Source of the DNA: Lineus longissimus
Taxonomy: Eukaryota; Nemertea; Pilidiophora; Heteronemertea; Lineidae
DNA length: 64,000 bases
Direction: 5' to 3'
Assembly: GCF_910592395.1 (NCBI RefSeq)
Contig: NC_088308.1
Span: forward strand, 23,825,501 to 23,889,500
Of the stretch, positions 12,499-26,661 are shown piece by piece. The number at the start of each line of letters is the position of its first letter. Position 1 is the stretch's first letter. The position numbers and the translations under genes are program-made. Under the pieces are notes generated by a model. That model ran no database searches and was not told where the DNA came from. It worked only from the letters and a program-made list of their open reading frames with translations.

Positions 12499-15400
12499 TG
12501 GACAGGTCCAAATTCCCACACGGATATTCCAAGATACATGATGAATATCACTTAAAGCCTTCATGACAGAATGTTGCAAAATAATGTGATCTCTATTGAC
12601 AGATGTACATATAGTTTTTTTATAAAATGAAATATTTCAAAGAAAGCATAATGTCTGTCTTGATTTAGAAAGCTTTAGTGCCTGTGGACATGGATCCTTT
12701 GGTGTATTGCCCCTAGCTTGAATAACTCAAGACAGACCCAAAGTTATCGATGAAAATCTTGCTTTTAAAATCACTTTATCTATCACATCCGGCATCGAAG
12801 AAAAGGTTAACAGAATATTGCCTCAAGAACCTCACCAATCTCTGGGGTTACCTATAGGCGATGCCACCCAGGGGTCAAGAAACATAGTGGTGACAGAGTC
12901 TTCCCTTCACCAGGTTTTCAAAGAAAAACCTTGGCCACATTTCTGTTCCCCATCTTGGCACAGATGGTAACTCTCAGGTGAGAATAAACCAATTAGCCTA
13001 AATTGAAAACATTAAATCAACTAAATTGGTGAGGTGCAATTTTAATCATGGTATAGAGGTAAAAAGACTTGCAAGGAATAATTGTTCAGAGTTATCAAAT
13101 GATACGCTGTAAATCATGATAATGCAATTGAATATGGTATGGTGTAGTGACCTCAGGCCAAATTGACTTAATTATTTTAAAGGTATGGCATAAAACACAT
13201 TAGCATGTTTTGCAACAAAAAGTGTACTAATCTGAGAAGTGCGGGAGTTGCTTTGAGAGGGTTTTCGTAATATTTCAAATGTTAAACAGAAGTTTAATGC
13301 AGGGCTTGTTGAAAGCAAGGATGTTATTTTAACTCATTTTAATGGGATGAAAAAGGTAACAGGCACCTTGAAGTAAAGTAGAAAGCAACATTGAAGGCAA
13401 CTCTAAACATAGTATATTGTATCCAACATATCTCTGATGGAGGAAATTATCTGTGGTATTGGATTTTCTCACATTCCATTAGGAAAAGGGTTGACGTGTA
13501 TTATGTGGCTTCTACAAGTAGGCCTGTTATTCGACAAACAGTGTATGTTACCAAGGAAACCAAATGATACTGATAAGTGAAAGTAAACAACAACAAAAGC
13601 AAGAGTTTATTGTTCAGAATATGTTTATTCTTTTCCAATGTACACATTCACAAAATAAACATGTCTTTCCCAGGTATACAGCAATGCCATTAATATGCCA
13701 GATTGCCAATGTTTTCCCGAGCACAAAAAAATCTGCCGGGTGTTCAGGCAAAGTTATTGAGGGATGGATGTGTGCTATAGTTGGACATAAGCAGTATATG
13801 TAATGACACCACCAGATCTATAGATAAGTCGACAATATCATCAGGACAACATAATAACTTGACACATCTTTTAATCAGCAGTTATTTTCTAATGTTATAT
13901 CCTTCAAGTTAAGAGCTGTGAGGAAAAATCGTATACATAGTGCAATAACAAAGACTGAAGAAAAGCAAACCTGCTCTATTTTTACACTGATATAATGAAA
14001 GCATTGCCAGACTACTATTCTTACTTTTGTAAAGTAGTCAAAAATTGAGGAGGTCAGATGATACACTTTCAATTTTCTGAACCATATTTGATCATGCATC
14101 ATCTTTCCTGATAAAGGAATTCAAAACATTTATCAGCAGTTTGACTATATATCTTATAAATGATTAAAGTTTTGTTCACTGATTCAGACATACACACACA
14201 TAAAGTACAAAAACAGGACTAAAGCTATACATATAATGTACATATATACATCAATATGGATGGGTGGACTATTGGACGGAAACCATGCAATACAACAAAG
14301 ACAATATCACAGACATGCCTAAAATCTTTTAAAAAGTCAAAATCTCAAAAGAAAATTCTTCTAATTGATGACTTAATGCACACAATGCACATATTGAAAT
14401 AATTTTTTTTACAAAATGGTGAACTTCACTTGTCAATAGTGAAATATTCCAAATCTCAGTCTTCAAAACAGTTAATGACTTTGTTCGCAGGACATCTTTA
14501 AAAACAAGAGCTCTTTATTTTATCAACATTTTCATCATACTATATGCCATGGGAAAGTTTACTCGTGCATTGGATGCACAAACAAAAGGGCGCAAAGACC
14601 AATCTTCATGTGACCCAACGATTTTCTCATGCCACACAAAGCAAATACATTGCCAGGTGTCCCATCATTAGATTGAACCATGGCTTCATTGAGAACCTGG
14701 AGTTGACAAGGTTCCACATCTTCCCATGTCCACGTGGGCGATTGGAGATAACCCTATAGAATCTAACATAACCACAGGTAAATCAAAACTTTATAGGACA
14801 ATCAACTTCAACTGCACAAAGGTGTATAATTTGCTGAAATCTTCGTTTTTTGTGAATTTCCCATACCCTTGCATGATAACCTCAAATTATCATCCAAACC
14901 AATCTGGCATTATCACCTAAACCAATCTGAAGGTGAGCATAAATCAAATATAACTAAAATTGATATTTCCACGCATTCCAGGAATGCAGGTATTTCACTG
15001 AAATCTTGAATTTGCACACTTCTGCTGGTTATAACCCAGTATAATCACACGTATGATCTTTAGGTAAATCAACTGTTTATAACCAACTAATAAGGGTTAC
15101 CCTGTCTGCCTAGGTTCGCTAGTAACAGACCAAAACAACCTCGGGCTGATACTTCTTAGCCATTGGCAAGGTAATACTAACATTACTTGATAATTAGTAA
15201 GTTTTGTAAACAATATCATGAGCTTCATCCAGGGCTTATTGCCTCTTCATGCTGCCATTTATCTTACTGCATGTGTCAAGAGAGTGCTGATGTGGACTTT
15301 GGAAGCCATGACAGCCCGGAGTGGAAATCATTGCACACAAAGTTCACCAAATGTTTGCCTGAAAATCCTATAGGTTAGTGTATACTTTCCCAGAACTCCA

Positions 15401-15630
15401 CTCGACCAAACGTTAAGTGAAATCAACTCCACAGCAGCCAAATGACTCAGGTTAAGAAACGAAAATATTTTGCTTCAAGAAAAATCTCCTGAGTGGGGAT
15501 AAGTGATGTTTTGGAGGTGCATTATCACCATTTGTGAGGATTACGGAGTGGTTCTGCAGCAGCTTACCAGTAGCTATGAACATATCTGATGGGGGCCGCT
15601 CACAAATAACTCATTTGTTTTCAGCATTGT

Positions 15631-15840
15631 GAAGCGTGATGGCACAGTAAAAGAGAGTCTGACTTGTTATCGTAAGATTATGGGTTCGAGGCTTGGCCAT
15701 ACCACTCTGTACTTTCAACTGGCATGAAATGGCCAAGTATCGTGCAGTATGTTGAGAAAGATTTCTGGATTAGGCTGTGGAATGAGTAAAGCGCTTTGAG
15801 GGAGTACAGTTGTACAGTACAGTGTGCAATATCAGAACTT
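15631..15840 (+). repeat. tRNA-derived SINE copy
   Basis: The head has an A-box-like TGGCACAGTAAAAGAGAGTC near 15640 and a B-box-like GGGTTCGAGGC at 15682-15692, spaced as in a tRNA promoter. The tail contains TAAAGCGCTTTGAGGGAGTA (from 15787), the GCGCTTTGAG type seen at the end of many invertebrate SINEs. The copy is diverged and clear target duplications are not visible, so borders are approximate. Confidence 0.65.
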
Positions 15841-18800
15841 ATATTTCACTGTGCATCACAATTGACACTTTTCACTTTAAAACATAAATGGTTATATGCA
15901 AGGCAAAAGAAACAACGCAAGACGCATACAGAAGGACCAACAGATGTTAACATGGTCAGCAGCCACAACAAAAATGGTTATATATGAAAATGTCTTTATC
16001 TACGACCCTGTCACATCAAATGTTCCAACCTATTGGTCTAGACAGGAACAGGGAGATAACATCACTTCTATGGAAATTGACCAACAGCATTACATCTAAA
16101 CCAATGGCACATAGAACCCAATGATTCTGATGACTTTTCATCTATCTACTGATGCAACTCATCTGAGGAGATGAGGTCAACTTGTAGATACTGTTGGCTG
16201 GTCTGCACATCAACTGGTATCTTGCTCTAGGATTAATCATACAACTCCTGCATTGACCGCTATGGACTCTGACTGTATCAACCTCATTGGAAATGCTGTT
16301 ATCTCGATGGTTAAGTCCGGTTTGGGCTGCGGACAATCTCTACTTTGCTCTAATACTGATCACATTGGTCTGTAGATTACCTATCTGCATGGTCAAGAAT
16401 GACCAATGAAGATGGACATGATATGGTAAGCCATGGATTGTTTCAATGATAGCATGATTAACTTGGTGATCATCATCAACGGACAAGATGACTTTGATGC
16501 AGTCAATGGACCAATCAGATCAAAGTACGCTAACATATCTGCTCTACAAAACCGCTACCAAAACCAAAATGGTTTTGGGACTGATCATGTTGCTTCATTT
16601 TGAGCAAAAAAACCCAAATGTTTGAACTTTTTTTTTTCATCTTTCAGAGTAGAATTTTTTCATAAAGCACTTTTGAGCAGGGAACACCAAGTGGCCTGCT
16701 CACTCTGAGCCATAACCATTCCAGAAAATAAATCCATTAGATTAACTTTTTTGAAGAATCTCAAGTTTTCCCTGATTGTTGCAAATAAGGGCAAAATTAT
16801 CAGTTTTTCATTTAATTGATACCATCATTGCTATCCTTGAACTGGAAATGGAATTCCAACTGACCACCCAAACAGAGTCTGGCCCAAATCAAGAATACCC
16901 AATATCCCTTTACATTTGTGAGTAGTCTTAGCCCAGCTGATTGTAGACAAGTTAAGATGGACGGTCCCGGAGTTGGTCTGGGGCATCTCTACGGAGAAGT
17001 GTACTTATAACCTGTTGACTCATGCATTCGGACATGGGTTAGGTTATCATATCGGTCAGGAGATGGGCATCAATACATCCACACCATCTATTAATGACCG
17101 GATACTGTTCATTCTTGCAGATAGTGAAATGGCATTAGGATCATTGGTCAAATGTGAGCAATCCACTCAAGCTTTTCTGAACATTTTCGAAAGACATTTT
17201 TGCCACGATGTCAGGTCAATTTCAACCTCAATCGTACTACATGAATGATGAGCAGCAAAAAATATAACAACTGATGATATAAAGACAAATGAATGTAATT
17301 TTGATACAAAGACCTAGACTCCTAACAAGAAAGCTTGTTTTTGAGTTGATCGAGATCTTGTTCCATCCACATGAGGTGTTATTGGGTTGTTGAGTGTAGC
17401 GTTGAATGTTCCTCGTAGCACAGTGTCCTGGATCAATGGTGAGAACTGGAACGAGAAAGAGGAAAAGGATAATGAGAAATCTGCAGCAAAAGTTGATCAC
17501 TCATAAGATGTGAATATGGATGAACAAGGATGATCAAATAGAACATTAAGGAGAGAACATAGCTTGTCACAAACTCTTGTAATGGTCATTTGGCTGGCAA
17601 CAGTGATCAATCAAAAAGAAAGTTAAGCACCACAATTTCTTTGAGAATATTTTGGTAGAAAAATGTCATTTAACATTGGCTAGAATATCAACACCTGTAC
17701 TTGTCAACCACCAACAATAAGACTGATTTTTGATCAATGACACACTGATGAACCTCTTAACCCCAACATTGTCACAAAAATAGCCACAATTAGTAGATTC
17801 CTCTGTACTCTGGCACTGGTCACTTCCAAGACAAAGCATTGCATGACAACTCCAGCAAGGGATGAGTTGCCCATTAAATGACTCTGACCATCATTTCACT
17901 CATTAGGCATGGATAGTGTTACAGTCTTTGAAGTCTGGCGATGGTAATGAAAGTTTAAATGGGGAGGGTTGGGTTTCAATCTGGTGGGAGAAGGTTTGTG
18001 ATTCAAACTTCCCTTGACCAGTGGTGCTACTTCAGTCATTGGTTTCAAACCTCCTGGGAACAAAAGACATAGCTTACACCACCTTCTAATAGTCTTCCAC
18101 AAAGTAGGGATTACGTGCGACATTCAGATTTCACGAAAACGGATTTGCATCCTCAGAGTTACTGGTGTGATGTGTCCTGGGGTATCCACTATTAGCCAAG
18201 CACTTTGAAGTAGCTTTTTCAAATGAATGCCTTCTTAACAATTCCCTCTTTGTCATAACTATATTGGATATATTGGACAATTTCCCTGAACATTAACAGA
18301 GAAAATAGTGATGATATCACAGACATATTCAACAGACACCGAGATTATTAATGGAATTCTTCCAATTTGCTCTTAAAGAAGTACATCAGAATTGAAGATG
18401 ACAGTCATTTCCTCATTAGATGTCATGGCTGCCATTTGAGAAACCAATTCTGCCAATTAGTGGGAAGTGACTGTACAGCGTATAAATCACACTCCGTCCG
18501 ATTCTAAATCTGATTATTTTTATTCAACAAGCTGACAACATAAACAAAACTTGCAGAGGGCTGGGTCACTGATGATTTGACCCAAAGTCACCAAATCAAT
18601 TTCGCATGACAAAATTTAACAGAATAATATTGGATTTCTTTCCCACAACATGATAAGAATTTGAAAAAGATTTATCAACAGCCTTAAGATCATCAAAGCA
18701 GAAAATAAAACAAGGTTATTGTCTTCAAATTATTCTCATTATCTTCTTCATCCACACACAAATGTCTTTTTCAATCCTCAAAATCACCGCAAGGATATTC

Positions 18801-21800
18801 AATTCTACTGTTTCAAGGAGGATATACATTTCTGCCCAGACCCCACACTTCGCTACACCAATCAATCCTACCGTCCGAGAATTGTGACATATCGCTGTCC
18901 ATTACTATAATTGTACATTTTATCAACGCAGTGGCTTAACTACTTTTCTACTTGACGTGACTTGATGAGCTCTCAGTTTTATCTGTGCTATGAGGAGTTA
19001 TTGAAAATACCCATTTCATCAGCGATATCTCTTGATGGGCTGGGGATGATTCAACGGGATGTGCTGGGATATTTGGCATGAGGAGACGTTGGGACGCCAC
19101 CAGTTGACATTGGTAATGCTTTAGAAGTAGGAAGCAACAGCCAAAGTTGGGAAGGAAGTCGGAACCCAGTCTGCAGCTTTTGTGAGGAGGAATACAGACC
19201 TCAGCCCTATGTCCTGCCTGACACACATGCACTGGGCAACCCTGCATTACTCAGACACCATCCTTCCTCCATGTGCACCAAGGGACAACTTGTCTTATCG
19301 CGAGACCCTATCATTTAATTATGCAAGATGCTCACATCAAGATCTCCAGATGACAGCCGAGACAAATCGTTCCCTCGTTACTGGAGCTGGTCTTTGATCA
19401 CTTGGATGCTGTACACAGCAACACTTTAAAGTTCCGAAAACAAGTAAAACATTTTAGTGGCCAATCTTCAAACGATGCCTTGGACCCTAGACCCACACCT
19501 TTGTGCAAACCATCACCCAAGCAAAAGCAATGGGGAACATCTCTTTGTCAATGTCAGCTAAAGTTTTTTATTGCCAAGTTGGCACTAAATTATTAAAGGT
19601 TCAAGATCTCATGAGAACACAAATCCCTTTTTTAGCTTCTGATACTGCTACAATCCAGCCACCTTGATCTCATTCCCGACACACCTGAATCTTCATCGGA
19701 TCGCCCTCAAAATGCCACAAACTGAAATTGCTACAAATTTTCCAATCAGATCCCCAACGACGGTGATGATTATAGCACCAGTCTCCAATCGCAATTGTTG
19801 CTCCATCGCTATTCGACGCTAACAAGCGATAGAATCAATGATGGTCGCGGATGATGACATGACTCTGGGGCTATGTCATGGACCTCAGGGGACACCATTA
19901 AACAGCCATTACTTGATCTGCTCAGCTGGCAACCTATTCAAAATGCCAAGTTTAAGTGTTTAAAGCCTGTAATACACAAGATTTGCAGTCTCTGTGATGA
20001 GTAAGGCAAGTTACGATACTGCTGCAGCTCGATTTCTCCGGCAAATTAATCTCTTATCTTTGTCTCATTACATCTGATGCAGTGTGTCTGAGCAATTTCT
20101 TCCGCATTGATTTCAAATAGAGTCAGAGTCACGGGTGCAGAATTGGTAATGAAGGAACTGTTGCCAGTCTTCAAGTCCAAAACTTTGATACGTGGGACTA
20201 TTGAATATTGAGAAAAGATCACTGAGTAGTAGAGACCAAAACCAGTTCGGGTTAATTTCCTCTCTGGCCACAAGTGTCACCAACAAGTGAATAGCACTTT
20301 GGAGATTGCACTTTTGATGTAAGCAATACCACAGAAAATGTATCATTATGGCATCTAGTCGAAAATCTTCTCCACTGTCCCATAGACTGTCAATACTTCA
20401 GCTTTGCAGGTCCTTATGACATTTCTTACCACTAAATGACTCACGGTGCCATCCTTTGGTTGACTTCCCGAGGTGGAGTGTACTTTGAAGAGAAAGATGT
20501 ATCTAGAAGTTGTTTTCAAAGTGAATCATCGCCTAATAACATATGCAAGGCAATGATCTTGATTCTTACAACCTGTAGTTGCAGAATCCACCCAGCAACA
20601 ATGTATCTCAGATTTGACGTCTACAGGTCTTATAGTGGACTACCAGGGTTTTTTTTGTCACAACCATAACAGTTTAGCAACCAAACTTGGTCAATAGCTT
20701 TGACAAAAAGAGAAATATTTTGCATGAGGAACCAATTTTCCAATAGTACAGACCCATTTCAACAATTCCTCCTCAACATGAGAACTTGCAGTTTTTGCAC
20801 AGAATCTCGAACATCAAGAGTCCCTGAAACTTCACTGAGATACAAAATTTATTTGCATTGCCCTCATGACAGTTAAGAAGAAGTAAATGGTATGCTAAAA
20901 ATATTGATTCTGTTGTAAGTACTCCTGTATGCTGATTTTTAAAATGTTCCTCCCAACCGTTTAAACAGTTTTTGTTCTTTGAACAGAATATGAAAATGTA
21001 GATACAACACGAAATGTCAACACTCCAATAGTTTTTGTTGACACACTCGGCAGAGGATGCGAACAGCAACTGTTTGCCAATTGCACCATCGATTGGTGCA
21101 TGCTACAACAGAAAGTGTTTAGACTATGCGACTAACGAGGCTCAAGCAACTGGTCATAACTTTCCACATTTTTTGGTAAGCCACATGTCGCTAAAAGTGC
21201 AACGCTGCTCTACTTGTGGCCACAGACAAAATGGCATTAGCTTATACTGTATCTGATATTAAACTCTAAAGGATTGTTCTTGGACAATTTCTTTCTTGAA
21301 AGGAAATAATGGAATGAATCTCAACATTTCAATCTCTTTGCAACTGAACAGACTGATGACACAGCCACAAAACGGTTCATCAAGCGATTTTCCGCCCAGG
21401 TTATTCTGGCTTCTAATATGAAAATATCAATATCACATCGGTAAGAATGATAATCTAAAGAAAAGGTGGTGGAAAAACTGTTGATGTGGATCAGGAAGGG
21501 ATAATGTGAAGAAAAGATCCCCTCTCATTACATGAGTCAACACAAGTCACCAATCACAGGAATCAAGTTCCTCTAGAAAGCAGCTTCGAACAGAGCTGGT
21601 CACACAATTTGAGGTAGAATGTACAGAAGAGAGTGTGCATTGGTGCATTGAAATTTGGAGCTATGTTAGGTTGACTTGGAAACCAAAACCGACTCAGGTT
21701 AAGTTGGACTGAGAACACAGTTCAATTTGTGTGGCGTATGCACATACACACTGGGATTTCCAGTCAACTTGGTCTGACACAGACTACAAAAAATACTTCC

Positions 21801-23381
21801 TTTCATCCTGCTTTTTGTGCTCTCTGTTATATGAGACCGGGTGTAGTGATACTATTTTATCTGAATCAGACCCTGGCTTAGGATAATACCATTTTTTCCT
21901 CAGATTCCATTCCACATGTGGGGAATGACACTGCATGATTCAAGGGTTGAAAGAAACCTGCGATGAGCTGAGCTCGATGACTGGATTTTGCTACAGGAAT
22001 GCTTCACGTAGATCTCTAGACATGTTTGACCAGGAACCTGATGGTCAAGAAACCAGACCACGTATGTCTGACATCTTCATCAGGTCAAGAAATGTGATAT
22101 TCGATCAAGACCCCAACAACGAAACGGTGTCCTGCAATCAGGTTCTGACAACATCAAGGACCCTACATAAGTCGAGCCAGTTAGTGTTAACAACTCTATC
22201 ACGGATTCAACAACTGGTCCATGTTATAGGTATCGAAGAAGAGGTCGCCGCTGTACCTCAGTGTTGGCAGTTTGAAGAGTCTACTTCAGGTTGCGATATC
22301 AACTTGGCCATTATTTGGTAAACACTGATATTGACTTTTTGCAAGCTTGGGCATTTGCTATTCTAAATCTTGCTTCAACAAATAACTTAACCACCATTTT
22401 GAACCATGCTTTTGTAGCTTTTTTGTACTGAAACAATGAAAGATATCCAGGCAAGACTACAAAACTGTTACACCAAACACCATTATAACGAAACACGCCA
22501 GAAGAAGAAAGGTTATCGTGTTTGCAGCTCGAGACAGGTTTTTTCAAGAACTTGAACCAGTAATCAGATGAAACAAGACAAATTCTTGAATTTTATTTCA
22601 CAAAAGAGACAATTTTAGGGCAGAGGAGCTAGAAACAGCTATCTTCAAGCACTTGGTATCATTTCCTCATATAACATAAACCAAGCTTTCTATCTCTAAA
22701 TCAGTCAATTCTAATTAACACAATTTGTAGCAATGTCTAAAACTCGCTTCTGAACCAGTCTCTTGTTACAAATTAATCTTATCAAAGATAAAGAACAAAG
22801 CTTGTGACATTGTTTGCCAGCCTTTTTGGCCATCGATCCTTTGTTTGAATTTCTGGGTATCCAAGCGATCTGTTGACAAACTTGATATGAAATCAGTTGT
22901 GGAAATTAGCGCTGTTAATTTGAGGTTAAAAGGTTCTTGGCTTTGTTAATGTGGCCAAAGGCTCGGCATCAACTTTGCTCTTATATTCTTTACACAGATG
23001 GATATCTACAACTTGTGGTACCAGATCGCGGATAGAGTGCCACCTGGAAAGTTTATAAACTTTCAATGATATTCAGATGGTGTTTTTTTAAAGATATATA
23101 TTGACATTGCTTGATAAAAGCTTTTCGAATAACATTTAGGCAAAACATTACAATTTTTATGCCGTGGTCACACTGGGGTTTTAACACGAATTGAATTCGA
23201 ATTAAAACGTTGATACGTATTGGGGCGTCACACTCAATTCGGTTCATACCGATCTCAATCCGCTTTAACCAACACGGTTCTTAAACCGAATTGAATGCGA
23301 ATCAGCTAATCCGAATCAACGAAACCGTATTGAGATTTCAAGTGTGACGCGCTTGATACGAATTAAGGTTTTCGATCGCAC

Positions 23382-23392
23382 TGCGCATGCGC
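23382..23392. promoter_or_regulatory. NRF1-type palindrome TGCGCATGCGC
   Basis: An exact match to the NRF1 consensus palindrome lies inside the inverted-repeat element, in otherwise CpG-poor surroundings. It could be a portable regulatory site or a by-product of the element's GC-rich core. Confidence 0.4.
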
Positions 23393-23862
23393 CCGGCGCA
23401 TGGAAAGTGACCTTTGACCGCGGGAACTAGTGCTCCGAACTAGTTAACTGATGTATTTAAATGATCTCATTAACTCAAATCGTTTTTCGTTATGCCATAG
23501 AATAGGGAAAAATCAACTCCCTTGCACGTGACTTGCATTTCCATTTCCTGGCAAGGTATGTTGCCGCCGGTTCGTTGGTCAAAGGTACACTGGTCAGCAA
23601 CATCGTCGCGGCGGGGTTTTCCCCGGTTTTGGCCTCGTTTTCGAGGGCGAGGCCGGGATTCTCCGCATTTAGCGACGGTGGTGTTGACTCGCTGAGGACA
23701 CTCCTCTTTGACCCGAACTTTGGCAATAGGCATGGCCGGGAGATGGAAATGGTCAAGCACCTTACGCGATTTTAACTTGTTAATAATGACTGTGTGAAAC
23801 TGTGATATTATATACTTATATGTTTTGTACTTGAAATTTTATTCCCCCATATGGGAGGTTAA

Positions 23863-23864
23863 TA

Positions 23865-23895
<31 letters not shown>
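23863..23895. repeat. (AAT)n microsatellite
   Basis: About ten perfect AAT/TAA units lie within the inverted-repeat element, just after an AT-rich stretch. It is likely polymorphic. Confidence 0.9.
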
Positions 23896-24064
23896 GATGG
23901 CGCGTCGTTAGTATGCATTGAGTGTGGCGCGTTTTAAACCGATTTGAATGCGTATTCGGGCCAGTGTGACGCGACCGTTCTGAAACTGGATTAACCAATT
24001 CGTATTCCGGAGAGCGCTCTACGGAATTCGGTTTCAATTCGCATCCAGTGTGAACACACCATAA

Positions 24065-26661
24065 GTTACAACTGGGAGATCTTTGACTGAAAGATAGAAG
24101 AATATATCACAGCAGGGTACCCCAAGGCATTGGAGGAACAGGAAGCAAGTGTATTATAAATCGTTCCACGTGCACAAAAAAGACTTTTGAGGAATATTTG
24201 CATGTTGGGAAATGAACACTTTAACATTTGGGAAACAGGAGGTGAGCACCTGTCAAGCTAGGAACAGAACAATAGCAATCATACTGACTTCCTTATTTTC
24301 ATGATTTTTATTGGAAAACACCCCAAGCGATACGAGCTCGCTTTCGTCAGAATCAACAAGGGGTAAAGCAACAACAAATAGGCCCGAAGGTGACAAGACG
24401 ATCAGCTTTGTTGGCAATGCGGATATGGAAACAATGAGTCACACTCCTCTAGGCCTAATGGATCCATTGTTTAAAAGTAACCGCTCCATCATGTGGTTAC
24501 CATGGCAATGGCTAAATCTATTGTAAAGGCAGATCTAATGGATCCAACTTTAGGCACATTTCTTTAACTTCTTTAGAAGCTTAGAAAGTTTTCAATAGTG
24601 TATTGCTTCATCTACTTTTCTCTGGAATGAACATATCTACCAGCTTGTTTTATTGTTGAGATGCAGACGGTATTATGATGGAAACAACTTTTATTTATAG
24701 TTTCTGAAGAAAAGAGATTGATGAAAGAAATTGTGGTATGTCCTTGGTTGATTATTTAGTCGAGAGAGGAATTGATTAAGGTTGCTTAGAAGGTTTACAT
24801 TCTCGATTTATAAAAAGCCTTCTTGCCTTTAGGAAATGATAGGAAATCTTCCTCCTTGGCGAAAGCTTTACTCCTCAATGGAACAGTTCCTCAAGGAGCA
24901 GTTTGTGATGTAAAGCTTTCCTTCCAATTGAGATAGACAAGATATGGTAATGATTCTGATGACACCCTTGGTATCTTACAGTCATACATCATCTTGTAAG
25001 ACATTTGTCTTATAGCTATATTAGATGATATTTAACACAGTGATTTACCATCAGATGTAAGGATTATCCCTAAGCCTCTGGTGACTGGGTACAGTCATAC
25101 GAATTGTAATTTTCTGAATCACAACTTCATTGCTGCTCTGAATTTCATTCATTTCATGCCTACGTATTCAAAAATATTACTGGAAATAACTTAATCTTCT
25201 GTTCCAATATACATGTTGGCAACATTTATAATCTACTTAAAGATACTATCAGTCTGCAAATATGGCACAGGCAAGTTATTTGACATGTTTGAATAAACTG
25301 ATTTGTGTTGTGACTTTGGGCAAACTTTCTATTTCCATACCAGATTCCTAGCGTATCTGAGAACGAATTCAACTCATTCAATAATCACTTAAGTCACGTC
25401 AAACTGCATGATTGATGATCAAACCACAACCAATTCATCATCAATGTTCACCAACTGACCAAACTTCAAATCTCGTCCAACTCACACTCAAAAGGCCCAG
25501 ATCCAATCACAACAGACCAACTCAATAAAATGATACAACTTTGCTTTTTCTAATCCAATTATTATAGTGAATGTCCTTTTTCTCGTAGCGTTTGAGCATT
25601 TGTTCCAAACGAGTCTGACTCATAGCTTTAATCCTGGCTTCAAGGCAAGGACGATGGGTTTATAAATCTCGGGTCCCTGAGGAGGAGAATGCAACAACTT
25701 CTAAGAGGAAACACGAGTCCTGTACATTCTTTTAGCTGACAATTAAGGAGTTTTTCTTATCAAACTTCCTGGAGAGTATGAAGTTCACTCCATACTCTTC
25801 CTTAACAGAGTGTTCAGAGGATATTGTCAGAACCAAGGAGACTGTGTCACAGTCATAAGTCACTGACTGACACTGACCAGACTTCTACGTCCTATTGTTG
25901 TTCAAATTCATCATCTTTAAGTCATCTACACCAACATGACATGATTTATTCACTATTGTTGGAGAGATGAATGACTGGGCCAGAAACGGGACATGGAGAC
26001 AGGAAAACTTGGTGAGATGAAAGCCAGACTAGTAATCCATTACTAGGTTATGTTTGTACAGGTTTGGACAATGGATTTTAATACCAAACTGGTCATGATG
26101 CAAAAGGGAAGGACAACTTCATGACAATTGCCAGGTCACAAGTTTAACATGTTTTGATCTCAACCGCTGGATCCTAGAAAGACAAAACCTATAAAAGCTA
26201 ATGCTGCTGATGTGATGACTTCATTAACTGATTTTGGAGAGGAGAAATTGATGATGAATCATCCCAAACAGACATGATACAAATGGCCCCCTATGGCAAT
26301 TAGGTGAAATCTGCCAGACCTCTAAGCATTGTCATCAAGTCCATCAACCATGACCATGAAATCTCCACAAATTATGTCATAATTAAAAGTATTTACTTTG
26401 CATTACTGATGACTGATAATTTTTTACGGAACTTTTTTTTTTAGATTTGAGGCTGCATATTTATCCATTCTTCACAACAGTCTATTGCTTTGGGGCTATT
26501 TTTAAGTTAGGCAACTCATATCAGATGCACAAGGCACAAGTTCCAAGGTTTTATCACTAAATTATTATAACCGAGTTAATTGGGCAACACCAGACATTCG
26601 ACTCCCAAACTAGGACAAACACAATAGTACTAAACATATTTTGCCGCCAGACATAGCTTAC
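24065..26661. other. Non-coding DNA between the inverted-repeat element and STPG2 exon 11
   Basis: Mostly AT-rich and CpG-poor. The exception is 24311-24480, which has a cluster of CpGs and is open on both strands. The plus frame reads ENTPSDTSSLSSESTRGK; a minus frame contains DSDESELVSLGVFSNKN. Neither is recognised. It could be a terminal exon, a relic of an element, or chance. Confidence 0.35.

Larger units (their letters stand above)
12201..23156. other. CpG-depleted AT-rich DNA left of the last recognised STPG2 exon
   Basis: Composition matches the STPG2 introns (5 CpG in 13021-13620). The missing 3' exon or exons of STPG2 probably lie here, but I could not pick one with confidence. 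A SINE sits at 15631-15840. No other gene is recognised; the longest open frame (128 codons, plus strand, 21935-22321) shows no family features. Confidence 0.5.
23157..24064. mobile_element. Non-autonomous terminal-inverted-repeat element, about 908 bp
   Basis: The ends match as inverted repeats: TTATGCCGTGGTCACACTGG at the left and TTATGGTGTGTTCACACTGG read inward from the right (17 of 20 identical), both followed by GAATTGAA-type sequence. Further CACAC-containing copies occur inside: GCGTCACAC at 23225 in left orientation, and AGTGTGACGC (23341), AGTGTGGCGC (23921) and CAGTGTGACGC (23962) in right orientation. Hence it is either a composite of nested copies or an element with subterminal transposase-binding repeats. 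The centre (about 23480-23780) is GC-rich with overlapping 80-96 codon frames on both strands, none recognised as a transposase. Flanking TTA/TAA could be a PIF/Harbinger-type target, but this is not certain. Confidence 0.7.

Noticed and set aside
17896-18062. Candidate minus-strand exon after a TTGTTCCCAG acceptor, with a Pro-rich 56-codon frame
   Set aside because: It needs a phase-1 partner, while exon 11 ends in phase 0, and no conserved motif is present.
18948-19247. Candidate terminal STPG2 exon: a CTGCAG acceptor in this stretch followed by a 39-codon phase-0 frame ending in TSR and a stop (about 19054-19172, minus)
   Set aside because: Phase fits exon 11, but the acceptor lacks a good polypyrimidine tract and the product has no PG motif or recognisable STPG2 similarity; similar frames occur by chance.
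21935-22321. 128-codon plus-strand frame
   Set aside because: No domain, no splice logic and composition like its surroundings; frames of this length are expected by chance across 64 kb.
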